The position numbers and the translations under genes are program-made. Shown piece after piece: positions 18,034-26,850 of a stretch of DNA of 64,000 nt. The stretch lies in NCBI GenBank assembly GCA_020633075.1, contig JACKEI010000004.1, positions 1 through 64,000 of the forward strand, given 5' to 3'. Origin of the DNA: Sandaracinaceae bacterium. Its GTDB lineage: Bacteria; Myxococcota_A; Polyangia; Polyangiales; Houyiibacteriaceae. Position 1 is the stretch's first letter; the number at the start of each line of letters is the position of its first letter. The notes below the pieces were generated by a model. The model made no database searches. It saw nothing but the letters and a program-made list of their open reading frames with translations, and was not told the origin of the DNA.

Positions 18034-18109
18034 CTGAACCTCTCTTTCGCCTTCATGATGGGCCGACACGAGCCATGCCGAAAATCGATTGAAATGCTAT
18101 TAGTCATGC
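18034..18109. promoter_or_regulatory. Divergent SDR/LysR promoter region
   Basis: 76 bp between divergent genes, more AT-rich than its surroundings. It holds an 8-bp palindrome aatcgatt at 18083-18090 and tgcatgca at 18107-18114 overlapping the LysR start. LysR proteins typically bind such shared intergenic regions and regulate both directions. Which element is the operator cannot be told from sequence alone. Confidence 0.45.
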
Positions 18110-19045
18110 ATGCACGACATGGAACTGCAGGCGCCCACGGAGCTGTTGCCGGCGCTCTTTGCGCTGTTGGAGACGGAGAGCGTCACCCTCGCGGCGCGGC
18201 GCATGCACGTGGGGCAACCGGCCATGAGCCGCACGCTCGAGAAGCTGCGCGAGGCCACGGGCGACGCCCTGCTGGTGCGCGCCGGGCGGCGGCTGGTGCG
18301 CACGCAGCGCGGGGCAGAGCTCCTGCCCGAGGTGGAAGCGCTGGTCGCCAACGCGGCGCGCGTGCTGGCGCCGCCTGCGCGCTTCGTGCCGGGGGACGCG
18401 CGCGGCAGCGTGACCTTGGCCCTGGGGGACGACCTGCAGGCCATGCTCGCAGGCGCGCTGCTGGACCGTATCCGCACGGAGGCGCCGGGGCTGGACGTGC
18501 GCGTGCGGCCGCTGGGCTTTGGTACAGCCCAAGAGGCGCAGCGCGGCGTGGTGGACGTGGGCGTCTTCCCCGACGTGCGGGATCAGTACGACATCCCGGA
18601 GCTCGGGTCGCTCGTGCTCAGCCCCCAGTACCTGCGCCGCTTCGTGTGCGTCACGCGCAGGCGCCGGCCGCTCTCCCTTTCGGCGTTCCTGCGCGCCGAT
18701 CACCTGCTGGTCTCCCCCACCGGTGGCGAAGGCGGCTACGTGGACGCGGCGCTCGAGAAGCTGGGGCAGCGGCGACGGGTGGCGGTGACCGTGCCCACCT
18801 TCCAGGCGGCGCTGAGCATCGTGAGCCAGACGGACCTGGTCGCCACGCTGCCAGAGGACGTGGTGCGCGCGCTCGCGCCAGCGCTGCACCGCCAACGCTG
18901 TCCGGTGCAGACCCCCTCCCTGCCCATGTGCGTGGCCTGGGCGGCCCGCTTCACGCGCGACGCGCGGCATCGCTGGCTACGAGGCCACGTCACTGCGGCG
19001 CTCCGTGAGCAGAGCAAGGGGTTGCCGCGTCCCGCGCGGGAGTGA
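18110..19045 (+). CDS. LysR family transcriptional regulator
   Basis: 311 aa. N-terminal winged HTH (LFALLETESVTLAARRMHVGQPAMSRTLEKLR, residues about 15-50) followed by a type 2 periplasmic-binding-like effector domain (GSVTLALGDDLQAMLAG, VDVGVFPDVRDQYDI, LSIVSQTDLVATLPEDVV). The layout is that of NodD/LinR/PcpR-type LysR activators. It diverges from the SDR gene across a 76-bp region, a classic regulator-target pair. The effector is unknown. Confidence 0.92.
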   Translation: MHDMELQAPTELLPALFALLETESVTLAARRMHVGQPAMSRTLEKLREATGDALLVRAGRRLVRTQRGAELLPEVEALVANAARVLAPPARFVPGDARGSVTLALGDDLQAMLAGALLDRIRTEAPGLDVRVRPLGFGTAQEAQRGVVDVGVFPDVRDQYDIPELGSLVLSPQYLRRFVCVTRRRRPLSLSAFLRADHLLVSPTGGEGGYVDAALEKLGQRRRVAVTVPTFQAALSIVSQTDLVATLPEDVVRALAPALHRQRCPVQTPSLPMCVAWAARFTRDARHRWLRGHVTAALREQSKGLPRPARE

Positions 19046-19080
19046 GCGCGGGGGCCTGCTGCGGAGGGAGCGCCGGTGCG

Positions 19081-20451
19081 TCAGGCGCTGGGCGCGCGGG
19101 AGGCTCGGCTGGTGGCCGAGTCCACGGGCACCGGCGTGACGAACGCGTTGTACAGCGCAGCCAGGGCGCGCTCGTACTCGTCGGGCACCACGCCGACGAT
19201 GATGTTCAGCTCCGACGCCCCCTGGTTGATGATGCGCACGTTCACCTGCGCGTCGCGCAGCGCGATGAAGACCTTGGCCGCGATGCCGATGGTCTTGGAC
19301 ATGCCCTCACCGACGATGGCGATCAGCGCGATGGCCGGCACGTAGTCGAGCGAGTCGGGGTGCAGCGTCTCGCGGATCTCCGCGAGCACGTCCTCGATCT
19401 TGTCCTCGATGTCCGTCGCGTCGATGATGACGCTCATGCTGTCGATGCTGGAGGGACAGTGCTCGAAGGACACGGCGTGCCTCTCGAGGATGCCGAGGAG
19501 GCGGTAGATGAAGCCCACCTCCTTGTTCATGAGGTTCTTCTCGACGCTGATCATCGCGAAGTTCTTCTTGCCGGCGATACCCGCGATCTCGGTGGTCTGC
19601 TCCACGTGGGGGCTGAGCGCCGAGACGATGCGCGTCCCGTCGTGCTCGGGCGCGTTGGTGTTGCGGATGTTGATGGGGATGCCCACCTCGCGCACCGGCA
19701 GGATGGCCTCGTCGTGCAGCACCGAGGCGCCCATGTACGAGAGCTCGCGGATCTCCGCGTAGGTGACCTCCTGCATGGGCTTCGGGTCCTTCACGATGCG
19801 GGGGTCCGCCATGAGCAGGCCCGACACGTCGGTCCAGTTCTCGTAGAGCTCGGCCATGACGGCGCGCGCCACGATGGCCCCCGAGATGTCGGAGCCGCCG
19901 CGCGAGAAGGTGCGCACGCGCCCCTTGGTGTCGCGCCCGTAGAAGCCGGGCACCACGTAGCGCTTCTCCGCGTTGGCCAGGCGCCCGGCCAGCATGACGT
20001 AGGTCTCCGGGTCCACGCTGCCGTTGGGCGCGATGATGATGAAGTGCTCCGGGTCCACGAACTCGGCGCCCAAGTAGGCCGCCAGCAGGAGCCCGTTCAG
20101 GTACTCGCCGCGCGACGCCACGAAGTCCTTGGTCACGCCCTCACGCAGCGCCGCTTCGAGCGCGGTGAGGTGTCCGGCCATGCCCGCGTCGATGCCCAGG
20201 TCGCGCTCGATCTCGAGGAAGCGCTCGCGCACCTGCGCGTAGGGCGACGTGAAGTCGGTGCCCAGCGTGGCGCTCTGTTGGCAGAGGTAGAGCAGGTCGG
20301 TCAGCTTCGCGTCGGTGGACGAGCGCTTACCGGGGGCGGAGGGCACCACGATGGAGCGCCGCGGGTCCGACTCGACGATGGCGAGGACGCGACGAAACTG
20401 ATTGGCGTCTGCGAGGCTCGAGCCGCCGAACTTGCATACGATGCGGGACAT
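19081..20451 (-). CDS. lysC: Aspartate kinase
   Basis: 456 aa. Catalyses phosphorylation of L-aspartate, first step to Lys/Met/Thr. Nucleotide-binding KFGGSS at residues 8-13, the aspartate region SRGEYLNG, FSRGGSDISGAIVA and TDVSGLLMADPRIV are all present. Two C-terminal ACT domains follow (AMISVEKNLMNKEVGF; ALIAIVGEGMSKTIG), so feedback inhibition is expected. It stands alone, divergent from a DinB gene across 79 bp; no diaminopimelate genes lie nearby. Confidence 0.95.
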   Translation of the reverse strand: MSRIVCKFGGSSLADANQFRRVLAIVESDPRRSIVVPSAPGKRSSTDAKLTDLLYLCQQSATLGTDFTSPYAQVRERFLEIERDLGIDAGMAGHLTALEAALREGVTKDFVASRGEYLNGLLLAAYLGAEFVDPEHFIIIAPNGSVDPETYVMLAGRLANAEKRYVVPGFYGRDTKGRVRTFSRGGSDISGAIVARAVMAELYENWTDVSGLLMADPRIVKDPKPMQEVTYAEIRELSYMGASVLHDEAILPVREVGIPINIRNTNAPEHDGTRIVSALSPHVEQTTEIAGIAGKKNFAMISVEKNLMNKEVGFIYRLLGILERHAVSFEHCPSSIDSMSVIIDATDIEDKIEDVLAEIRETLHPDSLDYVPAIALIAIVGEGMSKTIGIAAKVFIALRDAQVNVRIINQGASELNIIVGVVPDEYERALAALYNAFVTPVPVDSATSRASRAPSA

Positions 20452-20530
20452 GGGGCGAGTCCTGTCTCATGAACGCCAAATCCACAAGTCGGGAGGGTCT
20501 TTTCCGCACGGATTCGCTATCTTTGGGGGC

Positions 20531-21034
20531 ATGTTCACGGGGACACAGCCGCACCTCATGGCGCTCTACAACCGCTGGATGAACGAGCGCATGTACGCGG
20601 CCTGCGCGACGCTCTCGGACATGCAGCGGCGTGAGCACCTGGGGCTCTACTTCAAGTCCATTCACGGCACGCTGGATCACCTCATGTGGGGGGACCAGGG
20701 GTGGCTCGCGCGCTTCACGGGCTCGGCGCCGCCGTCGGTCGCGGCGGGGGTGGAGCTGTACGACGACTTCGAGTCGCTGTGGGAAGCCCGGCGCGCGCTG
20801 GACGCGGACATCCTCACGTGGGCCGAGGAGCTCACGCCCGAGGCCCTGAACGAGCCCATGACCTGGTCCAGCAAGCTCTACGGCTTCACGCAGACCCACC
20901 CGCGCTGGGTGCAGGTGGCGCAGATGTTCAACCATCAGACCCACCACCGCGGCCAAGTGCACGCCGCGCTCACGCGCTTTCACATCGACATGGGGCCCAC
21001 GGACATGCCGCTCACGCCGGACCTGATGGTCTAG
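20531..21034 (+). CDS. DinB family putative metal-dependent enzyme
   Basis: 167 aa from ATG 20531 after tttggggg. Four-helix DinB/YfiT-like fold with the metal-binding His set: HGTLDHLMWGDQ and FNHQTHHRGQVHAAL. Members include mycothiol- or bacillithiol-dependent transferases and many of unknown function; the substrate cannot be inferred. It converges on the TonB-like gene with a 15-bp gap. Confidence 0.9.
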   Translation: MFTGTQPHLMALYNRWMNERMYAACATLSDMQRREHLGLYFKSIHGTLDHLMWGDQGWLARFTGSAPPSVAAGVELYDDFESLWEARRALDADILTWAEELTPEALNEPMTWSSKLYGFTQTHPRWVQVAQMFNHQTHHRGQVHAALTRFHIDMGPTDMPLTPDLMV

Positions 21035-21049
21035 CAGGCCTGCGAACGG

Positions 21050-22021
21050 TCAGCGCGCAGTGAAGCGGATGGGGAGCGTGACCACGCGCGAGACGCGCGG
21101 CACCCCAGCCGGCGGCTCCGGCAACCGCACGCGCGTTGTCGCGCTCGCGACGCTGCGGTCGAGACGCGCACTCCCGCTGGAGCGCGCGAGCACCACGGAG
21201 GCGACCTGCCCGTCGGCGTCCAGCGTGATCCGCAAGCTGAGAGCGACGTCCTCGTCCTCGTCATAGGCGCGCCGGCCACGCGCGTAGAGCGCCTGCGCCT
21301 GGTCCGCGATGGCGCGCTGCACGGCCCGCAGGTACGCCCGCAGCGCGTCGGCACCGTCGCCACCGCCACCACCCCACCGCGGCCCCGAACCGCCCGACGC
21401 AACAGCCACCGCCACCAACCCACGCGCCCCCTCACCAGAGCCCCCCCGCCCCACACCCACATCCGACCCCGCCCCCCCCAACTCAGCCCCAGTCTCCGAC
21501 CCCGCCACCAACTCCGCCACAGACCCGGACTCAGTCTCCGCCGCCAACTCCGCCACAGACTCAGACTCAGACTCCGCCACCAACTCAGACTCAGACTCAG
21601 ACTCCGCCACCAACTCAGACTCCGACTCCGCCACCAACTCAGACTCCGACTCCGCCACCAACTCAGACTCCGACTCCGCCACCAACTCAGACTCCGACTC
21701 CGCCACAGACTCCGACTCCGACTCCGACTCCGACTCCGACTCAGACTCAGACTCCGACTCCGCCACAGACTCCGCCACAGACTCCGACTCCGACTCAGAC
21801 TCAGACTCAGACTCCGACTCCGACTCCGACTCCGCCACCAACCCCGCCCCGTCCCCGTCCTCAACCGCAATCGCAATCGCCACGACCCGCGCCTCCTCCA
21901 GCACGACCACCCGCAGCTCGCCCGCGGCGGGAGCATGCTCCCCCCCTCGAGCGCACGGCACGCCCAGCACGAGCGCAACGTGCACCCCGAGCGAGCACGC
22001 GATCGCCACCCCCACCCTCAC
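21050..22021 (-). CDS. TonB-like energy transducer with Ser-Glu-rich linker
   Basis: 323 aa from a GTG that overlaps the kelch gene stop (GTGA), so it is translationally coupled. One N-terminal TM helix (GVAIACSLGVHVALVLG), a linker of about 115 residues of (SE)n/VAE repeats (residues 63-178), a Gly-rich segment, then a C-terminal TonB/TolA-like domain of about 99 aa (ALRAYLRAVQRAIADQAQ, LRITLDADGQVASVVLARSSG, LDRSV, LPIRF). TonB links proton force to outer-membrane receptors. Usual TonB linkers are Pro-Glu/Pro-Lys, so a Ser-Glu linker is unusual. Last gene of the haem/iron operon, which fits powering its receptor. Confidence 0.85.
   Translation of the reverse strand: MRVGVAIACSLGVHVALVLGVPCARGGEHAPAAGELRVVVLEEARVVAIAIAVEDGDGAGLVAESESESESESESESESESVAESVAESESESESESESESESESVAESESELVAESESELVAESESELVAESESELVAESESESELVAESESESVAELAAETESGSVAELVAGSETGAELGGAGSDVGVGRGGSGEGARGLVAVAVASGGSGPRWGGGGGDGADALRAYLRAVQRAIADQAQALYARGRRAYDEDEDVALSLRITLDADGQVASVVLARSSGSARLDRSVASATTRVRLPEPPAGVPRVSRVVTLPIRFTAR
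21490..21835 (-). repeat. In-frame hexamer repeat encoding (Ser-Glu)n
   Basis: Imperfect tandem repetition of gactcc/gactca (plus strand), broken by gccaccaac or gccacagac units, across about 345 bp in the TonB-like gene. On the coding strand it reads SESES...VAE/LVAE. Such a tract is prone to slippage and in-frame length change. Confidence 0.9.
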
Positions 22022-24072
22022 GGCGCAAACACGAACAAGCGCAGCTGCCCCTCGGGCGCGTCGTGGGTGGTCACCACCAGCACCCGCCCGCGGTATGCAA
22101 ACGCGCGCACGTGCGTGGACTCGAAGGGCAAGGTCACACCCGACACGGACCAGCTGTCCCGCACGACGTCGTACTGCTCGACGGCGCGCGTCCCGGTCGC
22201 CTCCTGACCATTCACCACGCTGCCGCCCACCAGCACCAGCTGCTCCCCCAGCGCCACCAGCTGCGGCGACAGGCGCGTCTCGCTCGGGCAGCGCGTGGGC
22301 GTGAAGTCTCGCGAGCGGAACGAGAAGGCCTCGCACTCCGGCACCAGCTGGAAGTTGTCGCGCATGCCACCCACGAAGAAGAAGCGCTCGCCGACGCGCT
22401 CGCCACCGAAGGCCCGCCGCGCGCGCGGCAGCGCAAAGCCCGCGTCCCGATAGGCGTCGTCTCCGAGCGCTCGCTGCTGCACCGTCGTGAGGTGCTCGAA
22501 CGCGGCCATGCCGGGGCGCGCGGGGTCGTAGTCGAGTCCGCCCATCACCAGCAGCTCGCCGCTGGGGCTCTGGGTGAGCGCGAACTGCGTGCGCCCGCGG
22601 TCCAGGGCGGGGGCCGCGCTCCACGTGCCGGCCTCCACGTCGTACGAGAAGGACTCGGCGTGGGCCACGGGCTCGCCCCCATCGCCAATGCCAAAGCCTC
22701 CCACCGACACGAAGTGCGTGTCGTCGGTCGCGACCACGGCCATGGTCTGGCGCGCCACCGGATAGGGCGCCAGGGTCTCCCAGCGCAGCGTGGGCAGGTG
22801 CAGCCGGCGCGCGTCACGCGAGAAGTTCTCCGGCGCGAAGTCGTGCTGGCCGTGGCTGGTGTTGCCCCCGAAGAGGTACAGCCAGTCCTCCACGATGACC
22901 ATGCCCTGACGGTTCTTGGTCGGCCCCGCGTAGTCGACGCTCAGCAGCACGGGGGGAGGCGCCGGCCAGACGCGCTCAACGTGTGGGATGCGCTGCGTGA
23001 CCTCCATGCCCGCGGTCCCCCCCAGGGCCAGCACCTGTCCTGCGACCGCCACGTTCTGATGAAAGAAGCGCGGGAACAGCACCGTGCCCTCGGCACGCCA
23101 GGCCTCGTCCCCGACCGCAGCGGGCGCCCCCTCCCGAGTGGGCCGGTACACGTGCACCACTCCGTCCATGCCGGTCACCACCACTTCGTCGCCCAGGCCT
23201 GCGGCCGCAGCGCCAAAGGGCGAGGCCGGCAGCGCAGGGCCGTGCCGCCACTGACCGCTCACCGGGTCGAACACGTGCGTCTCGCGCTGCGGCACACCGC
23301 TCGGGTCCATGCCCCCCACCACCACGAGCTGCCCCGCGGCGGCGGCCACGCCCAGACCGCGCACCCGGAAGGGCACCGGCATGGACTGCCAGCGCGCGTC
23401 TGGGTCACGCAGGTCCAGGGTGTCCACCGTGCTCGCCCACGTGGCTGTCGCGGGCTCCCCGTCTAGGTCCCAGCCGCCGGCGACGTACAACACTCCGTCC
23501 AGCACGGCCGCCATGTGGCTCGAGCGTGCTTGAGGCAGCGGGGGCAGCGCGCTCCAGCGGTCCAGCGCGGCGTCATAGCGCGCCACCTCGTCGGTGGACC
23601 GCAGCGTGTCCTCGGCCCCCGGCCCCCTCACCGCGTAGAGCCCGCCCACGCGCACCAGCGCATCGCCATCCGCCACCAGCGCCGCGCTCTGCAGGCCACG
23701 CTCGAGACCCTGACGCTCCTCCCACACGCCGGTGCCCACGTGCAAGCGCTGCAGCCGCGCACTCTGACCAGCCGCCGTGTAGTGGTGCGACTCGCCGCGG
23801 TAGCCGCCCAACACGTACACGTACTCCCCCGACGCGGCCGCGCCGAAGCTGGTGACCGGCGCCTCCAAGAAGGCGTGCGGCCCCGCCTCGACGCGGGCGT
23901 GGCGCATGAGCGGCGTCGTGCGCGCGGGGTCCTCGGTCGAGACCGGCGGCGTCGAGGTGTGCGCCGGGTGTACCGCGCAGCCGAGGGCGGGCAGCGCCAG
24001 CGCCGTGAGCAACGTGGAGAGAGACACGCGGCGCCGAGGCCGCGCATGAGAGAGCAGTGCGTTCTGGATCAT
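22018..24072 (-). CDS. Kelch-repeat lipoprotein
   Basis: 684 aa. Signal peptide and lipobox (LPALGC, Cys about residue 32). At least eight kelch blades are recognisable, each with the double Gly and spaced aromatic/Trp (YVYVLGGYRGESHHY, GVLYVAGGWDLDGEP, QLVVVGGMDPSGVP, HFVSVGGFGIGDGG, RFFFVGGMRDN), enough for one or two beta-propellers. Likely anchored to the outer membrane facing periplasm or surface. Located 66 bp after hmuY and overlapped by the TonB-like gene, so it belongs to the haem/iron operon. A kelch propeller is not a usual part of such loci. Confidence 0.85.
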   Translation of the reverse strand: MIQNALLSHARPRRRVSLSTLLTALALPALGCAVHPAHTSTPPVSTEDPARTTPLMRHARVEAGPHAFLEAPVTSFGAAASGEYVYVLGGYRGESHHYTAAGQSARLQRLHVGTGVWEERQGLERGLQSAALVADGDALVRVGGLYAVRGPGAEDTLRSTDEVARYDAALDRWSALPPLPQARSSHMAAVLDGVLYVAGGWDLDGEPATATWASTVDTLDLRDPDARWQSMPVPFRVRGLGVAAAAGQLVVVGGMDPSGVPQRETHVFDPVSGQWRHGPALPASPFGAAAAGLGDEVVVTGMDGVVHVYRPTREGAPAAVGDEAWRAEGTVLFPRFFHQNVAVAGQVLALGGTAGMEVTQRIPHVERVWPAPPPVLLSVDYAGPTKNRQGMVIVEDWLYLFGGNTSHGQHDFAPENFSRDARRLHLPTLRWETLAPYPVARQTMAVVATDDTHFVSVGGFGIGDGGEPVAHAESFSYDVEAGTWSAAPALDRGRTQFALTQSPSGELLVMGGLDYDPARPGMAAFEHLTTVQQRALGDDAYRDAGFALPRARRAFGGERVGERFFFVGGMRDNFQLVPECEAFSFRSRDFTPTRCPSETRLSPQLVALGEQLVLVGGSVVNGQEATGTRAVEQYDVVRDSWSVSGVTLPFESTHVRAFAYRGRVLVVTTHDAPEGQLRLFVFAP

Positions 24073-24138
24073 AGGGAGTCGGTCGGAGAGGTTGAAAAAA
24101 GGGGAAGCCGACGCCGCGTCGTGCGCGTGCGTGAGCGC

Positions 24139-24807
24139 TCAAGGTGTGGGCACGCGCGCGTAGCGCAGGGTGGGGTGCCCGGACCCACCGGCGTCGTCGT
24201 AGTAGCGCTCGATGGCGACCTTCACGGCCGCGCCCGCGGTGGTGCGCAGCACGAAGACGCGCGTCTTCGGCGTGAGCACGTGCGTCTCCACGTCGTACGC
24301 GTACCAGGGGTCGAGACCGCCCGAGAACACGTAGTCGGGGAGCGCGTCATCGTCCTCTCCGTCGGCGCGGTCGGTCTCGAACGACGCAGCGCTCGGCAGC
24401 GTCACGTCCACGAACGGCAGCCCGTCCACGCGGGCTACGCTCACGCCTCCGGCCCCGCTCACACCGCCGTTCGACGCGACGTGGAAGCGTCGGAACGCGA
24501 GGTCCCACGTCGTGTCGTCAGCGGGGTCCGCGGGCTGCACCTCCGCTTGCGCGTCGAGGTCCACGTACACCCAGCGCTCCGCGTCCGAGGCGTCCACGAA
24601 GAGCGTGCCCGCCCCCGCGCCGGTGTCCACGAAGCGCACGTAGCGTGAGGCAGGCTCGCTCGCGTCCGCGCCCGCCGCGTCACGGACAAGCCCCGCGTCA
24701 CCGTTGTCGTGGGGCGCGATGTCGGCGCACGCGCCGAGCCCGTAGAGCACCACGAGGAAGACGGCTCCGCTCGCCGAGGCCTCTAGAAAGTCGCGAAAGG
24801 AATGCAT
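24139..24807 (-). CDS. hmuY: HmuY-family haem-binding lipoprotein
   Basis: 222 aa. N-terminal signal with LGAC lipobox (Cys about 27). The HmuY family signature is clear: WVYVDLDAQAEV, then TTWDLAFRRFHVASNGGVSG, and a C-terminal AAVKVAIERYYDD. HmuY proteins capture haem, by analogy with Porphyromonas HmuY, and pass it to a TonB-dependent receptor. The neighbour 15 bp upstream is exactly such a receptor. A ggag ribosome site lies about 9 bp before the ATG. Confidence 0.88.
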   Translation of the reverse strand: MHSFRDFLEASASGAVFLVVLYGLGACADIAPHDNGDAGLVRDAAGADASEPASRYVRFVDTGAGAGTLFVDASDAERWVYVDLDAQAEVQPADPADDTTWDLAFRRFHVASNGGVSGAGGVSVARVDGLPFVDVTLPSAASFETDRADGEDDDALPDYVFSGGLDPWYAYDVETHVLTPKTRVFVLRTTAGAAVKVAIERYYDDAGGSGHPTLRYARVPTP

Positions 24808-24822
24808 GCGTCACGCTCCGGT

Positions 24823-26844
24823 TCAGTAGTCCACGCGCAGCCCGGCGTAGAAGCCGCGTGGCCGCAGGTTCAGGTAGCGGCCGCCGGCGCCGGCCAGGTT
24901 GTCGGCGCCAGCAAAGAGCGCGACGTACTCGCCCACGCGCTGCTCGAGCCGCGCGTCGAGCGAGAGATAAGGATCGTCCAGCACCCGCTCCACCTCGCCG
25001 TTCTCCGCCGTCTCGTAGAACGGGCGCTGCCCCACCACAGAGCCGCGCACGATGGCCGAGAAGCCTGTGCCCGGGACGCTGTAGCGCGCACGAAAGGTCG
25101 CGCGATGCCGGGGCCGGCCTGTCAGCGCGCGCCCCCTCTGCAGGTCACGCGCGTCCAAGAACACGTAGGTCAGCTGCACGTCCAGGCCCCGCATGGGTTG
25201 CAGCTGAAGGGACAGCTCGCTCCCCTGCGTGACGGCGGAGCTGGTGTTCACGTACGTGTACACGACGTTCGCCGCGCTCTCGTCCAGCGCCGTGTCGATC
25301 AGGTCGTCGATCTGGTTGCGGTAGAGCGAGACCCGCACCCCCACGGCCCGCGTGGGCTGCCACGTGCCCTCCAGCTGGAAGCTCCACGAGGTCTCGGGGC
25401 GCACGCTGGGGTTGCCCACCACCCGGTAGCCCACGCTGGGGTTCTCGAAGCTGAGGTACAGCTCCTTGAAGTTGGGCGCGCGAAAGCCGCGGCCCGCGCT
25501 CGCGCGCAGCACCAACGTCTCGTGCGGGTCCAGGCGCAGCGCCAGCTTGGGCGAGGCCACCGCCCCGAACTGCGAGTCCACGTCCACCCGAAAGCCGGGC
25601 GCGACGATGAGGTTCAGGGCTTCGTTCGCCAGCCACTCGTACTGCGCAAACGGCGCGACGCGCGTGCGCGTCCCCTTGCGGCTGAGGCGGTCGGCCAGCA
25701 GCGTCTCCTGCTGCACGTCCGCGCCCAGCGTGAAGGTGTGCCGCGCGTCGTCGGTCGTGACGCTGTACTGCGAGCTGACCTCGCCCAGCCGCTGCCGCGT
25801 GTCCTGGTCCACGTCCTCCTGCGTGCTGCCGCGCTGGTCCAGCACGAAGCGGTCGCGGAACTGGGTGACGTACACCTGCGTCGCGAGCGTGCCACGCGCG
25901 AACTCGGTGCTGAGCGTGCCCGACACCCCCAGCTCGTCGATGCGGTTGCGTCGGTCGTAGACGGCGCCGGTCGCGCTGGCGTCGATGCCCACCAGGTCGC
26001 GCCGCGAGACACGCAGGCGCAGCCCGAGCTCGGTCTGCCCCACGCGCTGCCCCAGGCGCAGCCCGCCGTCGTACTGCGTGACCTCACTGCCCGTCGTGGC
26101 CGGGTCCGAGCGGTCGAGGTCGTAGGCGCCCACGCGGTGCACCCCCACGTCCGCGCGCAGCCGGAAGTCCTGGTGGCGCACGGCGGCGCCGAGGCCCACG
26201 TCGAGCGTGGCGCCGCGCAGGGCGTAGGGGTCGTAGGTGCCGAGCGACACGCGCCCGTCCAGCGCGAGCGGCGCGGTCGCCCGCCGCGTGATGATGTTGA
26301 TGACCCCGCCGTGCGCTGCGCTGCCGTAGAGCGCGGAGCTTGCGCCGCGCACGATCTCGATGCGCTCCACGTCCTGCAAGGCGATGCGCGTGAGGTCCAG
26401 CGCGCCGTCCGAGCGCCCGATGACGGGCTCCCCGTCGATCAGGATGAGCGTGTGCTGAGGGTCGAGCCCCTGCATGCGCACCGTGCTGCCCTGCAGAGCC
26501 GGGACGATCTCGATACCGGGCAGATCCTCGAGCGCTTCGGCCACGTTCTCGGCGCCGTTCTCGCGCAGCGCCTCGCGGTCGATGACCTCGGTGGCCACGA
26601 CCGCGTCGGTACGTGACTGCTCACGGCGCCCGGCGGTGGTGACCACGATCTCGTCGAGCTCGTGTGGCTGCGGCTCGGCGGGCGCTCGCGTCTCCACAGG
26701 CGACCCCGCAGCCCCGTGACCGGCGTCGTCGGACGGTCGCGCAACCGCGGTTTCAACAGGCGGCTGTGCGGACGCGTCCACGGCCGCGACGCTCAACGCG
26801 AGCAGCAGCGAGCTCGACCAACGAGGGTGCATGACACGGCCCAT
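24823..26844 (-). CDS. TonB-dependent outer-membrane receptor, haem/iron type
   Basis: 673 aa. Signal peptide (LLLALSVAAVDASA), TonB box-like ELDEIVVTTAGRREQ, plug domain (DVERIEIVRGASSALYGSAAHGGVINIIT) and a 22-strand-type barrel ending in an aromatic residue (LRVDY), the signal for BAM assembly. The barrel holds FRAPNFKELYLSF..NP, characteristic of HmuR/BtuB-like receptors. Together with HmuY next door it is best read as a haem receptor. It starts 6 bp after the two-repeat lipoprotein gene. Confidence 0.93.
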   Translation of the reverse strand: MGRVMHPRWSSSLLLALSVAAVDASAQPPVETAVARPSDDAGHGAAGSPVETRAPAEPQPHELDEIVVTTAGRREQSRTDAVVATEVIDREALRENGAENVAEALEDLPGIEIVPALQGSTVRMQGLDPQHTLILIDGEPVIGRSDGALDLTRIALQDVERIEIVRGASSALYGSAAHGGVINIITRRATAPLALDGRVSLGTYDPYALRGATLDVGLGAAVRHQDFRLRADVGVHRVGAYDLDRSDPATTGSEVTQYDGGLRLGQRVGQTELGLRLRVSRRDLVGIDASATGAVYDRRNRIDELGVSGTLSTEFARGTLATQVYVTQFRDRFVLDQRGSTQEDVDQDTRQRLGEVSSQYSVTTDDARHTFTLGADVQQETLLADRLSRKGTRTRVAPFAQYEWLANEALNLIVAPGFRVDVDSQFGAVASPKLALRLDPHETLVLRASAGRGFRAPNFKELYLSFENPSVGYRVVGNPSVRPETSWSFQLEGTWQPTRAVGVRVSLYRNQIDDLIDTALDESAANVVYTYVNTSSAVTQGSELSLQLQPMRGLDVQLTYVFLDARDLQRGRALTGRPRHRATFRARYSVPGTGFSAIVRGSVVGQRPFYETAENGEVERVLDDPYLSLDARLEQRVGEYVALFAGADNLAGAGGRYLNLRPRGFYAGLRVDY

Positions 26845-26850
26845 CCGCGC

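Noticed and set aside
21490..21835. CRISPR-like periodic repeat
   Set aside because: Repeats are hexamer-based and in frame with a TonB-like gene; no regular spacers.
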